Origin: Aerophototrophica crusticola
GTDB lineage: Bacteria; Pseudomonadota; Alphaproteobacteria; Azospirillales; Azospirillaceae
NCBI GenBank assembly: GCA_001939945.1
Contig: MOEB01000033.1
Span: 1-45,273 of the forward strand
Direction of reading: 5' to 3'
Length of the DNA stretch: 45,273 nucleotides
Shown: positions 39,643-45,273 of the stretch, piece by piece
Layout: each line of letters begins with the position of its first letter
How positions within the stretch are numbered: position 1 is the stretch's first letter
The notes under the pieces: model-generated
Databases searched by the model: none
Told to the model about the DNA's origin: nothing
What the model saw: the letters and a program-made list of their open reading frames with translations, nothing else
Translations under genes and position numbers: made by a program

Positions 39643-40275
39643 TCAGGCCGGGACCGGGGACGCCAACGGTTGGTAAAGCAGGACGTGCGCATCGGGCCAG
39701 AACCGAAGCAGCCGGTCCAGGTCGGTCCGGTTGGCGCTGACCAGGCACGCCCCCTGCTCGGCGGCGGACAGGAACAGCAGCGCGTCGTTCAACAGCTTCC
39801 GCCGCAGGCCCTTCTGGCAGCAGTCCTGCTCCGGCGTCAGGCCCTTGCGCGGGCGGTTCAGTTGCTGGGTGCGGGCCAGGATGCCGGCGACCAAGCCTGC
39901 CTCGATGTGGGCCGCGGGGCTGGGGGAGACGGCTTTGCCCAAGGGAATGCCGCCGAGGATGTCGTGGATCGTCCCGACCGTGCCAGGAGTGCGGGGATCC
40001 GTGGGGTCTAGCAGGCCGATGGAGATCGCCAATTCCCCCAAGGCGACGGCGCTGTGGATCACGCGCCGGACGGCGACCAGCCTGTCGATAGACAGGGGAA
40101 GTCGACGCGCCGCCTTGTCGATATAGGCCGTGGTATCCAGCATCAGCGGCACCCCCTCGGGGATGCTGGCCGGATCGTAGGGCAATTCTGCCGTCGGCCG
40201 CTCCGGGATGGAGCGCAGGTAGCAGGCCGGATCGTGGCGGTCCAGGGCTTCCCGGACGAACCCCTCAGAGGGCAC
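39643..40275 (-). CDS. PIN-domain toxin (VapC-like) of a type II toxin-antitoxin pair
   Basis: A 210-residue protein with a PIN ribonuclease domain: LMLDTTAYIDKA carries the first acidic residue, VALGELAIS the second, LLNDALLFLSAAEQGACLVS and ANRTDLDRLLRF the remaining ones. Such toxins cleave RNA, often tRNA or rRNA. The GTG start at 40275 overlaps the antitoxin end by 11 bases and has GAGGA eight bases upstream. The domain begins only at residue 46; the 44 N-terminal residues (REALDRHDPACYLRSIPERP) are extra compared with usual VapC (about 130-140), and an internal ATG at 40143 would give a 166-residue form. The pair interrupts the run from DUF3035 to the M16 genes. Confidence 0.85.
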   Translation of the reverse strand: MPSEGFVREALDRHDPACYLRSIPERPTAELPYDPASIPEGVPLMLDTTAYIDKAARRLPLSIDRLVAVRRVIHSAVALGELAISIGLLDPTDPRTPGTVGTIHDILGGIPLGKAVSPSPAAHIEAGLVAGILARTQQLNRPRKGLTPEQDCCQKGLRRKLLNDALLFLSAAEQGACLVSANRTDLDRLLRFWPDAHVLLYQPLASPVPA

Positions 40276-40603
40276 GCTCGAAATCCTCGGGCAGGGGGGC
40301 GCCGGGGTTCAGCCACCAATCCTTGAACGGGTCCGGTTCCGCCGCAAGCAGGATGGCGGCATTCACCACGTCGGACGGGTTGTCCAGCCCCAGCCGTTCC
40401 GCCGCGGCCTCAAGGGCGCCCGGGTCCACCCGCACGCTGAGCTTCCGCGACCGCACCCCGCTCAGCCGCCCATCGGCTTCCAATGCCGCCGCCGCCCGCA
40501 ACAGGTCGCGCGCGATCCGCGCCGGCTTGCCGGACTTGGCGAAACCGAGGGAACCTAGGGTCCGGCCCTGCGCCGGGGTTGCGGTTTTGGCAAGCGCCGT
40601 CAT
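40265..40603 (-). CDS. Antitoxin with ribbon-helix-helix-like domain, partner of the PIN toxin
   Basis: A 112-residue protein just upstream of, and overlapping, the toxin gene. The middle reads RKLSVRVDPGALEAAAERLG then LDNPSDVVNAAILLA, a strand and two helices as in ribbon-helix-helix DNA-binding antitoxins; the tail DWWLNPGAPLPEDFERAL would bind and block the toxin. The start at 40603 has GGAGG six bases upstream; an ATG at 40615 is in frame but has none. A perfect operator palindrome lies at 40618-40648, so autoregulation is likely. Confidence 0.8.
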   Translation of the reverse strand: MTALAKTATPAQGRTLGSLGFAKSGKPARIARDLLRAAAALEADGRLSGVRSRKLSVRVDPGALEAAAERLGLDNPSDVVNAAILLAAEPDPFKDWWLNPGAPLPEDFERAL

Positions 40604-40617
40604 GGCATCCTCCATGC

Positions 40618-40648
40618 TGTGGGACAAAGATAGCCGATCTGTCCCACA
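40618..40648 (-). promoter_or_regulatory. Operator palindrome of the toxin-antitoxin operon
   Basis: TGTGGGACA (40618-40626) and TGTCCCACA (40640-40648) are perfect 9-bp inverted copies with 13 bases between, 15 bases before the antitoxin start. The spacing between centres is 22 bases, about two helical turns, as expected for a pair of ribbon-helix-helix dimers. Confidence 0.75.
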
Positions 40649-40795
40649 GGGTCCAGGGACGGCCCCGGACACTTCCGAATGGAATGGTCGGAACATGACA
40701 ATGGTTTCAGTTGGCACTGGCGGCCCCAGCCGCCACATTGCTGTCCCGGGTGCCCGCGCGGCACCCCAACGATCCTGGCAGCGGAGGTTGGCCCC

Positions 40796-42253
40796 GTGCG
40801 CGTGAGGCTTCCCGTTCTCCCGTCCCCCCGCCGGTTCAGGCGCGGCGCCCTGGCGCTGGCCGCGGGCGTGGCATTCACGGCGCTGGTGGCGCTGGCCCCG
40901 CCGGTTTCGGCCCGCGTCTTCGACCCGGAGACCTTCACCCTGTCCAACGGCATGCAGGTGGTGGTGGTGACCAACCGCCGGGCCCCGGTGGTCAGCCACA
41001 TGGTCTGGTACAAGGTGGGCTCGGCGGATGAGCCGCGGGGCAAGTCCGGCATCGCCCACTACCTGGAACATTTGATGTTCAAGGGCACGGACGAGCTGAA
41101 GCCGGGGGAGTTCTCCCGCACCGTGGCCCGCAACGGCGGCCGGGACAACGCCTTCACCAGCTACGACTACACCGCCTATTTCGAGAACATCGCCCGCGAC
41201 CGGCTGGAGCTGGTCATGAAGATGGAGGCGGACCGCATGGCCGACCTCCGCCTGACGGAGGAGGTGGCCCTGCCCGAGCGGGCCGTGGTGATGGAGGAGC
41301 GGCGCCAACGCACCGGCAACAACCCCGGCGCCCGCCTGTGGGAGATGATGAACAGCGCCCTGTTCATCCACCACCCCTATGGCACGCCCATCATCGGCTG
41401 GATGAACGAGATCGAGCAGCTGACCTACAAGGACGCGCTCGACTTCTACAAGACCTGGTACGCCCCCAACAACGCCATGCTGGTGGTGGCCGGCGACATC
41501 ACGGCCGCCGAGCTGAAGCCCTTGGCGGAGAAGACCTTCGGCAAGATCCCCGCCCGCAAGGTGCCGGAACGGGTGCGGGTGGATGAGCCGCCGACGGAGG
41601 GTGCCCGCCGGGTCAGCCTGACCGACCCGCAGGTGCGCCAGCCGAGCTGGCAGCGGCTGTGGAAGGCCCCTTCCTATGCCGAGGCGGGGGAGAAGCCGGA
41701 CGCCTACGCCCTGCAGGTGCTGCAGACCATCATGGGCGGCGGGGCCACCAGCCGCCTGTACCGCACCCTGGTGGTGGAGCAGAAGGTCGCCGCCAGCGCG
41801 TCCATGTGGTACTCGCCCACCGCGCTGGACCTGGGCACGCTGGGCCTCGGCGCCTCCCCCATGCCGGGGGTGGAGCTGGCCAAGGTGGAGTCCGCCATGG
41901 AGGCGGAGGTGGCCCGCCTGCTGAAGGACGGGGTGACGGCGGAGGAGGTGGAGACGGCGAAGACCCGCCTGCGCCGGGAGGCCGTCTTCGCCCGTGACAG
42001 CCTGCAAGGCCCGGCGGAAGCCTTCGGCTATGCCCTTGCCACCGGCCAGACGGTGGAGGACGTGGAGGCCTGGCCCGACCGTATCGGCAAGGTGACGGTG
42101 GAACAGGTGAACGCCGCCGCCAAGGCCGTGCTGTCCCAGCAGGACCATGTCACCGGCGTGCTGCTGCCCGACCCCAACGCCCCGGCCACGGGCCCCGTCG
42201 CGGCGGCCCCCGTCGGCCCGCCCCCGACCAGCGCCGGAGACCACAGGCGATGA
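40796..42253 (+). CDS. M16-family zinc peptidase (catalytic subunit type)
   Basis: A 485-residue peptidase with a signal peptide (about residues 1-35, ALALAAGVAFTALVALAP then VSA), so it works in the periplasm. The inverted zinc motif HYLEH is at residues 88-92 (HxxEH), with the third ligand Glu further on in PERAVVMEE. The M16 fold repeats twice. The start is GTG at 40796, eight bases after GGAGG; longer frames begin inside the antitoxin promoter region. It overlaps the next M16 gene by four bases (ATGA). The two probably form an active/inactive heterodimer, as in the mitochondrial-type processing peptidases of the family. Confidence 0.93.
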   Translation: MRVRLPVLPSPRRFRRGALALAAGVAFTALVALAPPVSARVFDPETFTLSNGMQVVVVTNRRAPVVSHMVWYKVGSADEPRGKSGIAHYLEHLMFKGTDELKPGEFSRTVARNGGRDNAFTSYDYTAYFENIARDRLELVMKMEADRMADLRLTEEVALPERAVVMEERRQRTGNNPGARLWEMMNSALFIHHPYGTPIIGWMNEIEQLTYKDALDFYKTWYAPNNAMLVVAGDITAAELKPLAEKTFGKIPARKVPERVRVDEPPTEGARRVSLTDPQVRQPSWQRLWKAPSYAEAGEKPDAYALQVLQTIMGGGATSRLYRTLVVEQKVAASASMWYSPTALDLGTLGLGASPMPGVELAKVESAMEAEVARLLKDGVTAEEVETAKTRLRREAVFARDSLQGPAEAFGYALATGQTVEDVEAWPDRIGKVTVEQVNAAAKAVLSQQDHVTGVLLPDPNAPATGPVAAAPVGPPPTSAGDHRR

Positions 42254-43665
42254 GAGGCTTGCCCATGACCCCCCGTCGCCGCGCCAGGGCGCTCGCCCTC
42301 GCCCGCCCCGCAACGAACCCGGCCGCCGGCCTGCTGGCCTTCCTGCTGCTGCTGGCCGCCTTCGTCCTATCCGCCGCGCCCGCCCGCGCCATCGACATCG
42401 AGCGGGTGGTCAGCCCCGGCGGGATCGAGGCCTGGCTGGTGCGGGACGACAAGAACCCCATCATCTCCATCCAGTTCGCCTTCGATGGCGGGTCCGAACT
42501 GGACCCGGCCGCCAAGCTGGGCCTGGCCAGCATGACCATGTCCCTGCTGGACGAAGGGGCGGGGGACCTGGACAGCCAGGCCTTCCAGAAGAAGCTGGAG
42601 GACAATTCCATCGGCCTGGGCTTCAGCGCCGGCCGGGACGGCATCTTCGGCAGCGTCACCACGCTGAAGGAGACGAAGGACCTGGCCTTCGACCTGGCGC
42701 GCATGGCCCTGACCCAGCCCCGCTTCGACACGGAGGCGGTGGAGCGCATCCGCAACCAGATCATGGCCGGGCTGAAGCGTTCCCAGGCCGACCCCAACTA
42801 CTGGGCCCAGCTCGCCTTCTCCCAGGCGGTGTTCCCCGACCACCCCTATGGCAAGCAGTCCCGCGGGACGCTGGAAACCATCCCCGCCATCACCCGCGAC
42901 GACCTGGCGGCCTTCCCCAAGGCGCGGTTCGGCCGGGACAAGCTGACCGTGGCCGCCGCCGGCGACATCACGGCGGCGGAGCTGGCGGCCGCCCTGGACA
43001 AGATCTTCGGTACCCTGCCCGCCAAGGCGGAGCCCTTCACCGTGGCGGATGTGGCGCCCAAAGGGGCCGGTTCCGTCATCGCCGTGCCGCGGCCCATCCC
43101 GCAGACCATAATGGTCATGGGCACGCAGGGGCTGAAGCGCGACGACCCGGACTGGTTCGCCGGGGTGATCCTGAACTATGTGCTGGGCGGCGGCAGCTTC
43201 TCCTCCCGCCTGATGGAGGAGGTGCGGGAGAAGCGGGGCCTGACCTATGGCGTCAGCTCCAGCCTGCAACCCTTCGAGCATGCGGCCCTGCTGGTGGTGG
43301 GCGGCTCCACCGCCAACGAGAAGGCGGGCGACGCCGTCAAGGTCATCCGTGAGGTCTGGGCCGACGTGGGCCAGAAGGGCATCACGGCAGAGGAGCTGAA
43401 GAACGCCCAGACCTACCTGACCGGCTCCTTCCCCCTGACCCTGACCAACACCGGGTCCATCGCCGGTATCCTGCTGCAGGTGCAGCGGGATAATCTGGGC
43501 ATCGACTACCTGAACCGGCGCAACGACCTGATCAACAAGGTCACCCTGGACGACGTGAACCGGGTGGCGAGGAAGCTGCTGGACCCGGCCAACCTGGCCA
43601 CCGTGGTGGTCGGGCAGCCGGCCGGCGTCACGCCCACGGCGACCGCCTTCGGGGAGAAGGGCTGA
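42250..43665 (+). CDS. M16-family peptidase-like protein (non-catalytic partner)
   Basis: A 471-residue M16-fold protein. An N-terminal basic region and hydrophobic stretch (LLAFLLLLAAFVLSAAPARA, ending about residue 47) form a signal peptide. Where the zinc motif should be, the sequence reads KLGLASMTMSLLDEGAG, so HxxEH is absent. The substrate-holding Arg/Tyr region is kept (SSRLMEEVREKRGLTYGVSS). This pattern is typical of the partner that complements the active subunit encoded just upstream, with which it overlaps. An ATG at 42265 is an alternative start. A fragment of the dispersed repeat follows the stop. Confidence 0.93.
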   Translation: MRGLPMTPRRRARALALARPATNPAAGLLAFLLLLAAFVLSAAPARAIDIERVVSPGGIEAWLVRDDKNPIISIQFAFDGGSELDPAAKLGLASMTMSLLDEGAGDLDSQAFQKKLEDNSIGLGFSAGRDGIFGSVTTLKETKDLAFDLARMALTQPRFDTEAVERIRNQIMAGLKRSQADPNYWAQLAFSQAVFPDHPYGKQSRGTLETIPAITRDDLAAFPKARFGRDKLTVAAAGDITAAELAAALDKIFGTLPAKAEPFTVADVAPKGAGSVIAVPRPIPQTIMVMGTQGLKRDDPDWFAGVILNYVLGGGSFSSRLMEEVREKRGLTYGVSSSLQPFEHAALLVVGGSTANEKAGDAVKVIREVWADVGQKGITAEELKNAQTYLTGSFPLTLTNTGSIAGILLQVQRDNLGIDYLNRRNDLINKVTLDDVNRVARKLLDPANLATVVVGQPAGVTPTATAFGEKG

Positions 43666-43670
43666 GTTTC

Positions 43671-43712
43671 TCCTCGGTCGCCGGAGCTTGTCTCCGGTGG
43701 CCGCGAACACGT
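43671..43712 (+). repeat. Partial dispersed repeat
   Basis: TTTCTCCTCGGTCGCCGGAG followed by CTTGTCTCCGG and CCGCGAACACG matches the beginning and the end of copy 3 (28470-28562) with the middle missing. Confidence 0.5.
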
Positions 43713-43721
43713 CTTACCCCT

Positions 43722-43738
43722 TTGGCATAGGGCTTGCT
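43722..43738 (+). promoter_or_regulatory. Sigma-54-like promoter upstream of the small-protein gene
   Basis: TTGGCATAGGGCTTGCT matches the consensus YTGGCACG-N4-TTGCW with the obligatory GG (43724-43725) and GC (43736-43737) exactly ten bases apart. Transcription would begin about 43749, twelve bases before the AAGGAGG of the next gene. Confidence 0.6.
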
Positions 43739-43774
43739 TCCTTCTTTTGTCACAGCTCAGAAGGAGGCAAGCCC

Positions 43775-44149
43775 ATGCAGCAGAACCGGTTGCACCGTCC
43801 CGTCGCATCCCTCCGGCCCTCCCGGGCCAGCGCCGACAGCGACGCCGTGCCCCTGCCCAGCGGTCTCCGCCTGTTCGACACGGGGACCGGCGGCGTGGAC
43901 CTGTCCGAGATCCTGGCCGCCATCTCCGCCGCTTCGCCCCAGGAACAGCCCTCCCGCCGGCGCTTGCTGGAGGACGAGATCCGCAAGCAATGGGCCGTGC
44001 TGCGCAATCTGGTGCGGGAGCATGCCGCCCTGGTCCATGCGGAAAGCGCCGCGGCTGCCGCCGACCCGGTGCCCGCGGCCTCGGTCGCGGCCCTGCCGCC
44101 CCGTGCGAAGAGCTTCATCCCGCCCCGCCGCCTCGCCGCGGCGGAGTGA
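43775..44149 (+). CDS. Hypothetical protein behind a sigma-54-like promoter
   Basis: A 124-residue protein that I do not recognise. A perfect AAGGAGG (43761-43767) lies seven bases before the ATG. The N-terminus is basic and probably disordered (QQNRLHRPVASLRPSRASAD); then GLRLFDTGTGGVDLSEILAA and a helical segment (RRLLEDEIRKQWAVLRNLVR, EHAALVHAE); the C-terminus is Ala/Pro-rich. No membrane segment. A sigma-54-like promoter is just upstream, so expression may depend on nitrogen status, motility or another RpoN-linked cue. Confidence 0.75.
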   Translation: MQQNRLHRPVASLRPSRASADSDAVPLPSGLRLFDTGTGGVDLSEILAAISAASPQEQPSRRRLLEDEIRKQWAVLRNLVREHAALVHAESAAAAADPVPAASVAALPPRAKSFIPPRRLAAAE

Positions 44150-44208
44150 CCGGCGGAATCCCGGCGTTTGCCTTGGGTCTGGCCCGCGCCCGGGCCGACC
44201 GCGGCGGC

Positions 44209-44237
44209 TTGCCCCGGCCCGGCATGGCGCGTACAGT
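44209..44237 (+). promoter_or_regulatory. Sigma-70-like promoter of the pseudouridine synthase gene
   Basis: TTGCCC (44209-44214) and TACAGT (44232-44237) with exactly 17 bases between. The expected start of transcription (about 44244) is only one or two bases before the ATG. Confidence 0.5.
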
Positions 44238-44245
44238 CCCGCGCC

Positions 44246-45273
44246 ATGCCGACAGACGATTCTCCCAAGCCTTTCGACCCGCTCGCCACCCCCGCCGGGG
44301 AAGGTGTCGACGATCCCAATGCGGAACGCATTGCAAAACGCCTTGCCCGAAGCGGCGTCTGCTCCCGCCGTGATGCGGAACGCCTGATCGGGGAGGGGCG
44401 CGTCGCCGTCAACGGCAGGCGCTTGGACACGCCCGCCTTCCTGGTACGCCCCGGTGACCGCATCACCGTGGACAACCATGTGGTGCCGGACCCGGAGCCC
44501 AGCCGCGTCTGGCGCTACCACAAGCCCGACGGCTTGGTGACCACCGCCCGGGACGAGCTGGGCCGCCCCACCGTGTTCGAGCGGCTGCCGCCGGAGATGC
44601 CGCGCGTGGTCTCCGTCGGCCGGCTGGACCTGTCGTCGGAAGGGCTGCTGCTGCTGACCAACGATGGCGAGCTGGCCCGCCACCTGGAGCTGCCCGCCAC
44701 CGGCTGGCTGCGGCGCTACCGGGTCCGCGTCTTCGGCACGCCCTCCGCCGACCATCTGAAGCGGCTCGCCGACGGGCTGGTGGTGGACGGCGTGGCCTAT
44801 GGCAGCATCGAGGCCACGGTGGACCGCACCGTCGGCCACAATTCCTGGCTTACCGTCGGCCTGCGCGAGGGCAAGAACCGCGAGGTCCGGACGGTCATGG
44901 AGTATCTGGGCTTCCCCGTCAGCCGGCTGATCCGCACCGCCTACGGCCCGTTCCAGTTGGGCAAGCTGGAACGCGGGGCGGTGGAAGAGGTGCCGCGCCG
45001 CATCCTGCGCGACCAGCTCCCTGCGTTCTTCCCCAAGGAGGACCGCACCCGGGAGGCGGCTATCAGCGGCGCCTCCGCCCCCATCATGCGCTATGACCGG
45101 CTGCCCGCCAGCAAGGCCGCGGGGGCCGCCCCGTCCGCCACCAAGGGCGGCGCCCGTCCCTCCGCCCGCATCGCCCGGGAGTCGGCGGAGCGGTTCCTGC
45201 GCGGCGAACCGCGGCGGGAGGCGGCACCCGACCGCCCCCGTCCCCCCCGGCATGAGGAGCGCGCGGCCCGCCC
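44246..45273 (+). CDS. RsuA/RluB-family pseudouridine synthase, 3' end beyond the window
   Basis: At least 342 residues, still open at the right edge. An N-terminal S4 RNA-binding domain (ERIAKRLARSGVCSRRDAER, about residues 28-47) is followed by the synthase domain with the catalytic Asp in GRLDLSSEGLLLLT, then REGKNREVRTVMEYLGFPVS and RLIRTAYGPF, as in RluB, which modifies 23S rRNA U2605. The remainder is a long Ala/Arg/Pro-rich tail, a feature of alphaproteobacterial members. The ATG has no Shine-Dalgarno sequence; a promoter ending nine bases upstream suggests a leaderless or nearly leaderless transcript. RluB is more likely than RsuA or RluE by context of the extended tail. Confidence 0.92.
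   Translation, partial: MPTDDSPKPFDPLATPAGEGVDDPNAERIAKRLARSGVCSRRDAERLIGEGRVAVNGRRLDTPAFLVRPGDRITVDNHVVPDPEPSRVWRYHKPDGLVTTARDELGRPTVFERLPPEMPRVVSVGRLDLSSEGLLLLTNDGELARHLELPATGWLRRYRVRVFGTPSADHLKRLADGLVVDGVAYGSIEATVDRTVGHNSWLTVGLREGKNREVRTVMEYLGFPVSRLIRTAYGPFQLGKLERGAVEEVPRRILRDQLPAFFPKEDRTREAAISGASAPIMRYDRLPASKAAGAAPSATKGGARPSARIARESAERFLRGEPRREAAPDRPRPPRHEERAAR

Overview
The window is about 45 kb of very GC-rich, densely coded chromosomal DNA. Gene content points to an alphaproteobacterium, most likely Rhodospirillales (Azospirillaceae-like): an RpoH-type heat-shock sigma factor, a LexA operator of the alphaproteobacterial GTTC-N7-GTTC type, a chemoreceptor with a C-terminal PilZ domain like Azospirillum Tlp1, a DUF3035 lipoprotein next to lspA and two M16 peptidases, and a VtlR/LsrB-like LysR gene beside trxB. 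The assignment is inference from gene families; no rRNA or tRNA gene was seen.

Layout. 1-898: 3' part of the 2-oxoglutarate dehydrogenase E2 gene with a strong terminator. 1131-4812: a light-sensing cluster with photoactive yellow protein (PYP), its chromophore-activating 4-coumarate ligase with a carrier-protein-like N-terminus, and a chemoreceptor. 4813-10650: a composite inverted repeat, YchJ, thymidine kinase, the MCP-PilZ receptor, a PPK2 kinase, a small disordered protein and a GNAT acetyltransferase. 10711-15093: an RND efflux pump and its adaptor. 15271-19375: LexA-controlled PdeM, a repeat-rich gap, Dps and an EF-G-like GTPase. 19643-21366: unrecognised genes, including an overlapping pair of membrane/coiled-coil proteins. 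21508-26315: a candidate small RNA, the LysR regulator, trxB and a divergent DsbD-family reductase. 26407-29118: a DUF3775-like protein, rpoH, a tiny hydrophilic protein and a DUF4383 membrane protein. 29229-33458: a TIGR02466-type oxygenase, panB, minCDE and a SHOCT-like protein. 33647-37251: a second candidate small RNA, phoH, an HdeD-like protein, a lysophospholipase-like hydrolase and a MaoC hydratase. 37446-43665: ribF-lspA-DUF3035, a PIN-domain toxin-antitoxin pair with a clear operator, and two M16 peptidases. 43775-45273: a small protein behind a sigma-54-like promoter and an RluB/RsuA-type pseudouridine synthase that runs off the window.

Functional threads. Sensing and motility: PYP, two chemoreceptors, c-di-GMP input through PilZ. 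Redox and stress: TrxB, DsbD, LysR, Dps, RpoH, PdeM, DUF4383. Envelope and division: MinCDE, LspA with a lipoprotein substrate two genes on, M16 peptidases, RND pump. Several intergenic palindromic repeat families are dispersed through the window.

The most interesting items are the PYP cluster with its carrier-domain ligase and no visible tyrosine ammonia-lyase, the CUCC-rich structured RNA next to the LsrB/VtlR-like regulator, a terminator-bounded candidate RNA upstream of phoH, the overlapping coiled-coil gene pair, and the well-defined toxin-antitoxin operator.
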